Shown here: in pieces, positions 34,801-45,981 of the stretch
Numbering within the stretch: position 1 is the first letter of the stretch
How the letters are laid out: each line of letters opens with the position of its first letter
NCBI GenBank assembly: GCA_018350325.1
Contig: JAEVLN010000034.1
Location: 248,001-312,000, forward strand
DNA: 64,000 bases
DNA from: Globodera rostochiensis
Lineage: Eukaryota > Nematoda > Chromadorea > Rhabditida > Heteroderidae
Direction of reading: 5' to 3'
Notes under the pieces: generated by a model
The model's database searches: none
Seen by the model: only the letters and a program-made list of their open reading frames with translations
Told to the model about the DNA's origin: nothing
Made by a program: the position numbers and the translations under genes

Positions 34801-36497
34801 TGCTTTATGCATTAAATGTGTACGTTGGACGTGCACTTTTTACAATTTGCCCTTTTTCGATAATCATTTTCGAAAAAAATTGTGTAAAAGTTTGAAGCGA
34901 AATTCTAAAAATTAAATAATAAATTTGGGGTTTAAAGTTTTATTTTCAAAAACAGAGGGCCGCAGACGCTTCGAAATGCTCGACAGTTGATGGCTGACGA
35001 ATTTGGCAGTCATGTGATTGAGGTCCTCCCGAATATTCTTTTTGTGTTTGGCCCAATTCGATAAATTGAAGCGTTAATTTACCGAAATTTCGTACCGTTA
35101 CTGTATAGAAAAATTTTAATTCGCGATATTTGTCATCAAATTGAAAATCGGATTAACCATTTTGAAAAATCTCTTCAAATTTGTCGAATTCTTTCAAATA
35201 CAGACGGATATAGGCCCAGTTTTAAGAGGACGGATATCCCCCTTTCGGAAGTTTGTTCGTTATAACTTCTTTCAAATCTAACCAAATCGAACATACTATA
35301 CTTGACATCATTCAAAGCTTACTATTAGTAGAAGCTATACTAATGATTTGGTTAGATTTGAAAGAAGTTATAATCCGAAAATGGGAACGAGTTGATATTT
35401 AAGGGGTGTATGTTAACCGGAATTCCAGTCCTCTGATTAAGAACAAAAGGGAAATTACCTATTTTAAGAAAAAAAAGTTTCAGAAATTTTTCGAGTACGG
35501 CACGGACGATCAGAAGGCTCAACTTGTGGACGCATTACGTGGCCACGTGTTGGAATTGGCCCTGCAAATGTACGGCTCTCACGTGATCCGAGCAGCGTTG
35601 AAATCGGTGGACAAAGCGTCACAAATTGAGGCAAAATTTATTGAAAATAATTATTACATTTTCGAGGATTTAAAAATAATTAATTAAATACTTTTAAAGA
35701 TAATCGAAGAACTGACGCCCCGTTCAAAGCGTCCCGTGCTGGAACAACTGCTTGACAATGTGCCCACTTTAGTCACTGATCAGTATGGCAGCTACGTGAT
35801 CGAACTTGTACTTGAACATGGACGTCCCGAAGACCGGGAGCGCATTGTGCGCAGTCTGCAGGGCGACATTCTGAAGAACATACATCGCAGAAGCATCTGC
35901 AGCATAATCGAAAAGTGTTTGATCTTTGGGACGACGGAACAGAAAAATGCGCTGATCGACCAAGTTTGTGCGGAGTGAGTTTTTTCCGGGATTCCCAAAA
36001 ACTGAATTTGTGCTGTTTTCTGCTCAGCGACGGCACTGGAAAGCCGCCTTTGTTGCAAATGATGAAGCAACAGTTCGCCGCCGACGTCGTGCTGAAAATG
36101 GTGGACGGCGCGGACTCTGCGCATCGGGACAAAATGGTGTTCGCCATCGAAGAACACATTCCGGCACTGCTAAAGAGACAACAGTGAGTTTTGTGTTAGC
36201 ATTTCTGGCGCTTTTTGCATTTCTTTTTCGATTTTTCGTGGTTATCGATTTTGCCTCTCGGGACTTTTGAATGCCGGAATCAATAAAAAAAAAAGTCGGC
36301 ATCCGAATTCCAGCTCAAAGACCCAAATCCGGCATCCGGTTACATCCCTTGCAGCCTTTTTTGTGTTGATCTGTTGATGATTTGAATGTTTTTTGAGTTT
36401 CAGATCGCTTAACACCGTTCAAGCAAAGCCAAGGGACGAACGGCGCACAGTCACCGATAAAAGGAAGAAGCGGCGTAACGGATTATTGGATGATTGA
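31835..36497 (+). CDS. PUF RNA-binding protein C, shortened repeat array
   Basis: Exons 31835-31888, 32436-32553, 32663-32783, 34236-34392, 34448-34794, 34956-35022, 35484-35630, 35700-35974, 36028-36183 and 36404-36497; 511 residues, frame intact. Two in-frame losses relative to B, D and E. The 34448 exon has one repeat fewer, and the 35700 exon starts as the repeat-4 exon (IIEELTPRS) and jumps directly into the second half of repeat 5 (KRPVLEQL), removing an intron, exon 9 and about 1.5 repeats. About ten repeats remain (1, 3', 5', 6', 7', 2, 3, 4/5 fusion, 6, 7, 8). Base-reading motifs: HGSRFIE, GSHVIE, GSRVIE, GCFVIQ, FASNVIE. GC donors follow 34392 and 35630. The tail matches gene B (KRKKRR). 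Confidence 0.82.
33331..33897. mobile_element. hAT-type MITE with CAGGGTGACCA ends
   Basis: Ends CAGGGTGACCA and TGGTCACCCTG, 8-bp duplication CTTGTTGT (33323-33330 and 33898-33905). Subterminal TCCTGATTTTT repeats, with two GGCGCC hairpin repeats inside. It lies in intron 3 of PUF gene C, next to another element starting CAGGGCCGTAGCCAG at about 33138. Confidence 0.88.
35215..35400. mobile_element. Small fold-back element in a PUF C intron
   Basis: Two arms around a short loop: TATAACTTCTTTCAAATC and its reverse, then GGTTAGATTTG, with a centre at AAGCTTACTATTAGTAGAAG. It lies in the intron between 35022 and 35484. Confidence 0.65.
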
Positions 36498-37440
36498 ATA
36501 ATTTTATCTTTTGCTTATCGGACAATTATTGTTGGTCGTTGAACTCTTGTTTGCATTTTCCATCAAATGTTTAAAATTCTTCCAAAAACGTTTATAAAAA
36601 TTTTAAAACTTGCGACGACCTCCTAAAATTTGAGGTTATCGGGGCCCATCCCTGATTGGTTAGCACACGGGAATATAACCAGTCCAAACAAAAAAATGTC
36701 CGGAATCAATCTGGACCTAAAATAGACTGAAACTTCTTTATTTGGGATCCGGTCTCCGTCGTTGAATTATATATAGCAATTGATTGACCACGGATATCCG
36801 TACGGATTTGAATAAAATGAGACGGATACATAAGGCACGGATTTGAAATTTGATCACCCCGAAGGGGGGGGGGCTTTTGACCAAAATTTATGGAAAATAT
36901 TTTTTACTCTCAAAATTGACATTAAATATGTTAGCTAGGGTTGTTGGCGGTCGGTTAACCGAACCGAAAACCGGCTTTTTTGGCCCAAAAACCGAAACCG
37001 AAAACCGGGGGTCGTAAAACCGGCCTAACCGACAACCGGGGGTACCGGTTTTTTGGTTTGAAAAATACCCCCTAATGGCAGGGGTCGTATCGAAAATTTT
37101 TAAAAATAAGGACATTAAGGGCAAAAAAACGATTTAGGGGTCCGAAATAAGGACATTTTACAAAATGTTCAAAAATGCAGCAAAATGTTTATTTTTGACC
37201 TTTTTAATCATATTTCTCTCTCCACCAACAATTTTCCTCAACATTTGGGGGTTGGAAATTGCTCCCTTGGATTTTCGAAAATGTTGTCGATTTTCGATTT
37301 TCAAAATACACCCCCTAATTGTGGGATTTTATGGGATTCTGTTGATTACAATGGTGGTGTAGTGGCGAGTGTTTGGGGGAGTTGAACTGTTGGTGGGAGT
37401 AGGTTCAGATCCCATCTGCTTTATTTGTTTTTTCAAACCT
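36498..37440. repeat. 3' flank of PUF C, inverted copy of the PUF B flank
   Basis: The first 160 bp are the conserved 3' flank of B and C, with no canonical AATAAA hexamer recognised with certainty. The rest matches 20935-21780 in reverse, including CCGGCCTAACCGA repeats and a tRNA-like stretch with B-box-like GGTTCAGATCC at 37350-37420. No gene. Confidence 0.65.
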
Positions 37441-38322
37441 TCCCTCTGTACTTTACGGTGTGTAAACAATTCCAAAAGTTTTTAAAATTCCCAATTTTTA
37501 ATTTTAATTTGATACAATTCACAAGTTTTTCATTTTATTTTTTTGATTGGACGAATTCAGTGAATATTTAAAAAATGAAAAACTTTATTCAAAGTTAGTG
37601 ACCGTGACTGAGTAATTTATTTTTTATCACTTTCGGTGAGCATTTATGGTGGGCAAAGTAAATAATTGAAATTTAATTTTATTTTTGTAAAATTGGTAAT
37701 TATTTGGGACGAGATTTATATGTATTGGCTAAAAAACGTGAAATATTGACCAAAAACCCCCAAAATATTGATTTCGTTTCGCAAAAAAACTTGAAAATCT
37801 CGTCCCTAGTAATTATTGGACCAATTTTTTTAAACAAATTCGTTAAGTCAGAAAAATGCGTTGAAGAAAACTTTTATTAAAAAAATTTTTAAAAACTCGG
37901 AAATTTGGGCATTTTATTATGTTTTCTAAAATTTTTTGGGGTTTGTACAAAATTTTGGGTTTTGTCAACCCAAAAAAACCAAAACCCAAAAAATCCCAAA
38001 AAAATTTTTTGATTTTGGTTTTGGGTCCAAGTTGCCGGTCTCTAATATATATTTTGTTCGATTTGGGCTCTGGGCGGTATGACCGATAATTACCGGTAGA
38101 AAACCGAAAAATGCAATAAAAACGGAAAAAATGTACCCCTTAAAAATCAAAAAATTTTCAAACCAAAAATGAGCCCTAAAAAACTTTTACTGATCCTTGA
38201 GGTACTCCGGAAGTAATTCAAGGCGTTGCTTCGTGTTAAAAATTTGTTGTTTTTATTTTGCAGTTTGATTGAACAAATGTTTAATTCATTGTCTCTTTAA
38301 TTACAATGTTTAAGTCGGACGG

Positions 38323-38721
38323 AACCCAACTCGTTCCCGGCCAACTCGTTCACCCCCAACTCGTTCACTTTTTTAAGTGTTTTTTCGTTATAACTTTTTT
38401 CAAAGTCGACCAAATCAAACATTTTTGATCTTTCGAAAGCTTACAACTATTAGAAGCTTTCGAAAGCAAAAGCTAAGCGATTGGCCAAATTTCAAAAAGG
38501 TTATGGCCAAAAAACGTTTTTTTGGCCACAATTGGACATAACTTTTTTGAGAATTTTCCAAAAGCTTAGCTTTTGCCTTTGTAAGCTTCTACTCATTGCA
38601 TGCTTTCGAATGATACCAAAAATGCTTGATTTGGTCGACTTTGAAAAAAGTTATAACGAAAAAACACTTAAAAACGTGAACGAGTTGGGGGTGAACGAGT
38701 TGGCCGGGAACGAGTTGGGTT
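38323..38721. mobile_element. Fold-back element with AACTCGTTC tips
   Basis: Ends AACCCAACTCGTTCCCGG and reverse. Each tip has three to four spaced copies of CAACTCGTTC. The arms then carry CGTTATAACTTTTTTCAAAG and TTTCGAAAGC. Confidence 0.85.
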
Positions 38722-38801
38722 TTTACCGTTAAGTTGCCCAATTTTTCAAAAGTTTTTTAATTGGTTTTTTTAGAATTTAGAAATTAACGCAATCGCTCAA
38801 A

Positions 38802-41800
38802 ATGATCAATCGATTCATTCGCAATTTTCTGAACGGCCAGCACATCATTTGCAAGGTTTGCTAATTTTTTCTATTTTTTTTTTTGTTAATTTTGGGTTGG
38901 ATACCGTTTTGGCCACGGGAGACATTAGAAAAAAGCGTAAAAACATTTCATTATTTATTTCGTTTTTCGAGAAATTTTCAAAAAAAATAAGGCCAAATTT
39001 GATTTTTGGAAAATTTTCGAAAAATTGTTCGAATTTGGCTTCGCGCCTCGGAATTGGTTGAAATGGATCGTCAGATTCAGATTCTACGCCCCCGGATAGC
39101 CCTAGAAACACCTTTTTTTATTGACTTTGAAAAAACTTTTTTTTTAGGCCTAAGCCTAACGAACCCTTAAGTCTCTGCCTTTTGTGTGATTAATGGTAAA
39201 AAAATAAATAAAAAATCATACATTTTCAAAATCTTAGATGTTGTCAGATCTGAAAATATTGTCAGATTCGTGATCAGCACCCTTGAAAACCCCATATATA
39301 ATGTTTTCAGCAAATTTGGAGAGGGGGTCGCAAAACGGGATGTCAAATCAAATTAAAAAAGCACGTATTTAAGTAAATCATCCATAAATAATGAATTCGA
39401 AACATTACTTTTGAGCACTGTTAGGAAAAACGCACACGAAAATGCTCTGAAGTTGGAGGGGTTCACATCCTTTAAGCTTAACCTTTCGTAAAATTTCATT
39501 CGGTTGCAAATATTTTAATGCCAAAAAAATGTTTTTGTTTTGTTTAGGTTCAACAAGTTCAAGCTGTTCATGTGACGTTTTTGCATCAATGCGCCAAAAA
39601 CAATGTGTGCCCGGCAGCCATTCTTTCTCGCGTCGCTCGCATGGCGTCCTCGTCGTCGTCGTCCAGTAAATTTTGGACATTTGAGTCCCCCCAAAAAAAT
39701 TAATCCACAATTTTGCAATTTCAGACCGGCCAAGCCACCGTTCCGAGCTGTTGGACGCGTACCACAACAGACGTGCAGCCAACCTTCAACTCGCCGGTTT
39801 GGGCAAGGACGCCGTGGCGTTTGCGCTGGACCCGCACGGTTCAAGGTGGGCATTGCTGGGGGTGAACGATTTGAACAGCCCGGGCTGGCGCCAACCCGTT
39901 CATTCCATGGCTTGTAACTTTCTTCAACTTCCATCGAATTAGACAAATTCAATACCATTCGAAAGCGTTCGGTTTCGATGATTTGAAGATGTCATTAAGC
40001 CTAAACTAATCAAACAAAACACTAAATAGTCATGGCCTGAAAAAAATGCTTTTTCTCAATAAAAATTTGGGCCCTTAGACACTTTCCTACATATAATTGT
40101 ACCAAATTTGTCGTATTTGGTTGATGAAAAGTTACTCGGCGTCGGACTTAACAAAAATACAGTGAAATGTAAATGCGCCCCTCAAAGCACGAAGCACAAA
40201 CAAAGAAAGTTATTATTGATTGAATATCGATTTTCCATTAACATTTCGCCAGGTTCATCGAGCAAAGGTTGGAGCGTGCCAATTCGACGGAAAAGGCTCA
40301 ATTTGTGGACGCATTGCGTGGCCACGTTTTGACATTGTCCCAGCAAGTGTACGGCTCTCACGTGATCGAAAAGGCATTGAAAACGGTGGACAAAGCGTCA
40401 CAAATTGAGGCAAAATCATTTAATTTAAATTGTCCCGTTTACCTCGGGACTCAAATGCTTGACTATATAAAAATGTTATTTAGATAATCAATGAGATATT
40501 GGCGCAAGTGATTCCCCTGTCCCTCCATAAATACGGTTGTTGGGTGATCGAATGTGTTCTTGAACACTGCACTGAGCAGCAAAAGCGTCCCGTGTTGGAA
40601 CAACTACATGACAATGTGCCCACTTTGATCACTGATCAGTATGGCAGCCACGTGATCGAACGTGTGATTGAACACTGCACGGAGCAGCAAAAGCGACCCG
40701 TGTTGGAACAACTGCTTGACAATGTGCCCACTTTGGTGACGGATCAGTATGGAAGCTTGGTGATTGAACTTGTGATTGAACATGGACTGCCCGAAGACCG
40801 GGCGCGCATTGTGCGCAGTCTGCAGGGGGACATTATGAAATATGCACAGGACAAATTCGCCTCCAACCTCATCGAGAAGTGTTTGATCGGCGGGACGGCA
40901 GATCAGAAAAAGGCGCTGATCGACAACGTTTGTGGGGGGTCAGTTGAAATTCTAAATTAAATAATATAAATTTTATTTTTCAAAGAGGTCCGAAGACGCT
41001 TCAAAATGCTCGACAGTTGATGGCTGACGAGTTTGGCAGTCATGTTATTGAGGTCCTCTGAATATTTATTAATGTTTGGCACAATTTAATAAATCGCGTT
41101 AATTTACCTAACAAATAAATTAGTTGGGGTGTGATTCATTCAAAAATTTCTTGATCAACCATAAAAAATTCAGAAATTTTTCGAGTACGGTACGGACGAT
41201 CAGAAGGCTCAACTTGTGGACGCATTGCGTGGCCACGTGTTGGAATTGGCCCTGCAAATGTACGGCTCTCACGTGATCCAAGCAGCGTTGAAATCGGTGG
41301 ACAAAGCGTCACAAATTGAGGCAAACTTTTATTTAATTATTATATTTTTGAGGGTTAATCATTTAATTTAAAATAAAATTAATGATTAAATACTTTTAAA
41401 GATAATCGAAGAACTGACGCCCCGTTCATGTGTGATCAGATGCATCAAAGATCAGTATGGAAGCCACGTCATGAACATGGTGATTAAATATACAACAATT
41501 TATTAAAATGTGTTGTTTGATTAACCGGGAAAATAGGGACTAAAAAATGAGCTAAAACTGACTAAATCCAGTCAATTTTTGCGTTAAAACCTTTAAAATC
41601 CATCAGTCTTTATTAATTTCTTTCTTACAATTGTAAATATAATATTTTTTTTTGGGAAAAAGTGCCAGAATAGGGTCTAAAAACGCAAAAATGGCGAAAT
41701 AGGGATTTATTCTCAAAAAAGCCAAAATAGGGAATTTTAGGGACTAAAAAGTCGCTCTAGGCTCCCGGGTTTGGGCCATTTGAAACTGTTAAAGATTCTT

Positions 41801-43171
41801 CGCAGATAATTGAACTCATCGAACCACAACGGCTTCAATTTGTCGTTGATGCCATACTGTCCAGTCCGTCGGATTCGGTACATTTTTATCAGATTTTGTT
41901 TGTTTTAAAACAAAAAAATTTTAAAACATTTTCTAATTCTCAAATTGCTTCCTTCGTCCCTTCGCATCCCAACAGGTTGCCTCCCTGTCCCTTCATGAAT
42001 ACGGTAATCTGGTGGTCCAACGTGTTCTTAAACACTGCACGGAGCAGCAAAAGCGTCCCGTGTTGGAACAACTGCTTGACAATGTGCCCACTCTGGTCAT
42101 GGATCAGTATGGCTGCTTTGCGATCCAACACGTGATTGAGCATGGACGTCCCGAGGACCGCGGGCGCATTGTGCGCAGTCTGCATGAGAAAGTTCTTCCT
42201 AATGTAAATTCCTAAATATTGCCTTGTAAATTAGTAAAATATTTAAATACCCTTAAAAGGTCACCTCCCTGTCCCTTCATGAATACGGTAATCTGGTGAT
42301 CCAACGTCTGCTTGAACACTGCACGGAACATCAAAAGCGTCCCGTGTTGGAAGAACTGCTTGACAATGTGCTCTCTTTGGTCACGGATAAGCATGGCAGC
42401 TTTGTGATCGAACTTGTACTTGAACATGGACGTCCCGAAGACCGGGAGCGCATTGTGAGCAGTCTGCAGGGCGACATTCTGAAGAACATACATCGCAAAT
42501 GCATTTGCAGCATAATCGAAAAGTGTTTGATTTTTGGGACGACTGAACAGAAAAATGCGTTGATCGATCAAGTTTGTGCGGAGTGAGTGTTTTTCTGAGA
42601 ACCCCAAAAATAAATTTTTGTTTTTTTTTGTTCAGCGACGGCACTGGAAAGACGCCTTTGTTGCAAATGATGAAGCAACAGTTCGCCAACGACGTCGTGG
42701 TCAAAATGGTGGACGGCGCGGACTCTGCGCATCGGGACAAAATGATGTTCGCCATCGAAGAACACATTCCGGCACTGCTCCGCTTAAAAACACAGGAATT
42801 AGAGCAGCAGAGTGAGTTTGTGTTCGCTTTTCTGCGTTTTTTGAATTTCGTGAATCAATTTATTCGTCGTTATCGATTTTGTCTCTCGGGAATTAATTCA
42901 TTTTCTCCCTACCATGGCGCTAGCGCTGCACGAGAGTCTCGACTCGAGAAATTTCTCGGTTTTTTTGGGTCTCGGTGTCATTTCTCTGTCTCGAGTCTCA
43001 GTAAATTTTGGGTCTCGTGCAGCACTATTATGTATGTTGCACTTGGTAGCCCTCACTTTTTTGTGTTGATTTGTTAATGATTTGAATGTTTTTTGGGTTT
43101 CAGGCCGCTTAAGCAAAGGCGCGGGCGGAGCAATCGCTGACAAAAAAAGGAAGAAGCCGATTAACGGATAA
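38802..43171 (+). CDS. PUF RNA-binding protein D, about 15 repeats
   Basis: Exons 38802-38855, 39548-39665, 39725-39845, 40253-40409, 40484-40938, 40986-41052, 41174-41320, 41402-41479, 41806-41877, 41976-42191, 42260-42582, 42636-42811 and 43104-43171; 683 residues with an open frame throughout. Repeat order as in B. Exons 41976 and 42260 are a tandem duplication: each starts with V(A/T)SLSLHEYGN and contains repeats 5 and 6, joined at LHEK|V. Base-reading motifs include GSHVIE, GCWVIE, GSLVIE, GCFAIQ and GSFVIE. GC-donor introns lie at 40410-40483 and 41321-41401. The C-terminus differs from B and C (LKTQELEQQ, then RLSKGAGG and DKKRKKPING). The intron 42812-43103 contains a short MITE relic shared with E and F. 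The 40484 exon is nearly identical to that of E. Confidence 0.86.
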
Positions 43172-43379
43172 TGACGGCGTACCTTTGATGATTGATTGAA
43201 TAATTTATTTTTTGTTTTTAATTGAATTGAAGCGTGATACAAACAGAAAAAAATATATTGTACTCGATCTCCATCATAATTTAAATTCATGGATGGGTGG
43301 GTGGTGTTGCGAGTGGAAACCTTTTTGCTTTATCATTGAAGAAATCAAGTATTGTAAAATTTGAATTTTATGTAATTTG

Positions 43380-43640
43380 TTAAGAAAAAATTGGGGAAAA
43401 TTGCAGTATATGGGTACCTCGTCAAATTGGACGAATTATATATCAATCGACTCCATTCTAAGCCTAGCGCTCGAATCCGTAAAATTTTTTTGGCGGAAAT
43501 CACTTTGAAGCAAGTTATGAGCCCGGGACTGAAGTGTCTTTTAACTGGGGACTCAGTTGTCCACTGGATTAAAAATGGGAAAAATCACTCATATTGGCTT
43601 TCAAAATTAGGAATTAGTTGATAGAAAATAAAAATTGAGA
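43380..43640. repeat. Fold-back arm, single half
   Basis: It contains AATCGACTCCATTCTAAGCC, GTTATGAGCCCGGGACTGAA and GTGTCTTTTAACTGGGGACT, matching one arm of the element at 47455-48360. No partner arm is nearby. Confidence 0.6.
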
Positions 43641-44049
43641 CCAAAAATTGGTCCAAAACAATGAATTTTACAAAAATTTTTTCGCAAGAATTGGGTAGCG
43701 GCGAACGGCAATTTCGACTTTAACCGGGACAGCGGCCCGTGTTCTTCCTTACGTTGTGTTGGTGAAGCAGGCCCCTCGTAGTTGGAAAAAATTAATTGCA
43801 GAATCTTCATCAGGGGCTCGGGGGCAATTAGGGAGTCATAGTTCAGGGCCATATTGCGGGAAATGGCAAAAGAGCAATTGGTTGTCTAGGGATCGGTTTG
43901 AAAAATGGCGAAATATGGATAAAAATCGCTAAATATGGAAAAATATGTATTGTAAAATGGGCTCTAGAAGCTCCAACCAAAGTTAAAAACACTATTTATG
44001 GCATTTAGAAGCCGTTTCGAGTTTGCAAAAAAAAAAAAAATGGATTTCC

Positions 44050-44475
44050 ATATTGTAAGGGTGCACCGGTTGGCATTCCCCAATTCCGCAATCTCCCCGA
44101 ATTGCTGAGCAGTCCCCTTCATTGATCACATGAACAGTTGTCCCCATGCTCCATATCAATTGTCCCCGCCCCATTGACCAACATTTCCCTTGCTGTTCCT
44201 GTCCCCAGTGATCAGTCCCGCGGAAACTAATGTTCACTCTCATCTGTCCTGTCCATCTCGTGTTCGTCGGAGTGAATAAACATCCTTTATCCTTGGTGGA
44301 GCGAGTCGAACATGGGGAGGCGAAGTCATCGCCCAGGGCCCGGGCACCCTCCCTAACATTCCGACCCCCATCCAAAATTCCAACACTCGGTGCCAACGTC
44401 GTCCTGGGTGGGCACGGTAGAGAGTGGGTTTCAAATGGGGAGTGGGTTACTATTTTTCAATGTAGGTAGGCAGGT
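44050..44475. other. GC-rich island, possible solo LTR
   Basis: This stretch is more GC-rich than its surroundings and not repeated elsewhere in the window. It has an AATAAA hexamer at 44275-44280 followed by CATCCTTTATCC, which would fit the R/U5 part of an LTR. Start and end dinucleotides and a target duplication could not be fixed. The open frames across it show no protein features. Confidence 0.3.
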
Positions 44476-44576
44476 TTTTTTTTTGAAAATTATTTACCTA
44501 CCTAGATACATAATTCGAATTATTATATTTTTTTGAACCAAAATAAATTTTTTTAGGATAAAAAGCACCATAACAA

Positions 44577-45131
44577 TACAGTAGTGTGCAAAAGTAAATA
44601 TGCAAAATGCATTTTTTTGTTTAACGCGCTATAACAAACCCAAGAAGCAGTATTAGACAAAGTGTCCAGGAGTTTTTTTGTAGCATTTTTTGTGGGCTTT
44701 AGCAATCGTGTCTCAGACACCTCACGTCAAAACATTTTTGACCACATGTCCAACTGCACCACTTTTTATTGATGCAAAATTTAAGTTCCAGATTTATTTT
44801 ATTCAAGAATTCTTAGAGAATTTGAAAAAATTCATGCTAATGTAACATTGGATGCTGATCAAAAAAGCTAATTAGACCGAGTTGATCAGACACTTCCATA
44901 ATAGAGATCCGAAGACCACAAAATACACTGAAAAATGGGGTAAATTTGAGGAAAAAAATCCCCGAGGGCTTGGAAAAATTTCCTGCAAAAATCCATTTTG
45001 AGTTAAAGATAGCCCACAAAATTCTCTACAAAACCCAAAAAATCGCTAACAAATAAGCTCTAACTTTTTACTCCGATGAGTTGCTTCCTCATGCACAACT
45101 TTACATAGACACCGTGCGTAGGGAGTACTGT
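44577..45131. mobile_element. Possible Tc1/mariner-like non-autonomous element
   Basis: It begins TACAGTAGTGTGCAAAAG and ends with the reverse of TACAGTACTCCC, both next to TA. Inverted-end similarity is short (about 8 bp). The interior is AT-rich without a transposase frame. Weak call. Confidence 0.3.
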
Positions 45132-45164
45132 AGTAATACAATAATTTTTGGCCGTATAGAAGGT

Positions 45165-45660
45165 TGCCGCGGCGCCCAAAGGGCAGCGCCCAAACGACCC
45201 ACACTCAATTTTGCGGCGGCGTTCATTTCAGTGCCGACACTTCAGAGACGCACACTTCAGTGCCCACACTTCAGTGCCGGGACACTTCAGTGCCAGCAAT
45301 TCAAAGCCTATAACTTTTTTTAAACTTAACCAAATCAAACAATCAAGATGTCATTTGAAGGCTCTAAATAAGAAGTATCGTATAAAAAAAAGCCAAGGCG
45401 GTTCAATTCGTTTTTAAGAAGTTCAACGTGAAAAACACCCAAAATCAGGGCTTTTCATCAGTTTTATTGCAATAACTTTTTTACGAATTTTTTAATTGAT
45501 TAGCTTTGGCTTAACAATAGCTTTAAAAGCTTAAGCTTTCCAATGACATCTTAATTGTTTGATTTGGTTGAGTTTAAAAAAAGTTATAGGCTTTGAATTG
45601 CTGGCACTGAAGTGTCCCGGCACTGAAGTGTGCGTCTCTGAAGTGTGGGCAAAAGTGCAT
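45165..45660. mobile_element. Fold-back element with CACTTCAGTGCC tips
   Basis: Tips are tandem CACTTCAGTGCC units on the left and GGCACTGAAGTG units on the right. Inner arms AAGCCTATAACTTTTTTTAA and reverse enclose GATGTCATT(T/G)GAAGGC-like sequence. It lies 5' of PUF gene E, within the last kilobase before its first exon. Confidence 0.85.
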
Positions 45661-45981
45661 TTGAAAAAAAAATTTTTGTTTTCAAAGTCGATAAAAAGAT
45701 TTGTCTAATGGTTTTCGGGGGCTTAGAATCCTCTATTTTAACCAATTACGAACCCCGAATTCGAACATTTTTTCGAAAACTCAAAAATATTCAAAAATCA
45801 CTTGGTCTTAACATCCTTCTCAAGCATGAAAATGGATGTCTAAAGAACCAGAAAATCAAAAACCCAACAGAATATGGCACATTTTTGGGGACTTCGGTGT
45901 GGGACGGGAATCCCGTGTACAAAATCAATTTTTATTAAATTGGCACTTTTTAGCATTTATAAATTAACGAAATCGCTCAAA

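Noticed and set aside
44230..44469. Protein-coding gene in the GC-rich island
   Set aside because: Open frames exist on both strands but show no motif, splice context or similarity; an LTR-like nature is only a weak alternative.
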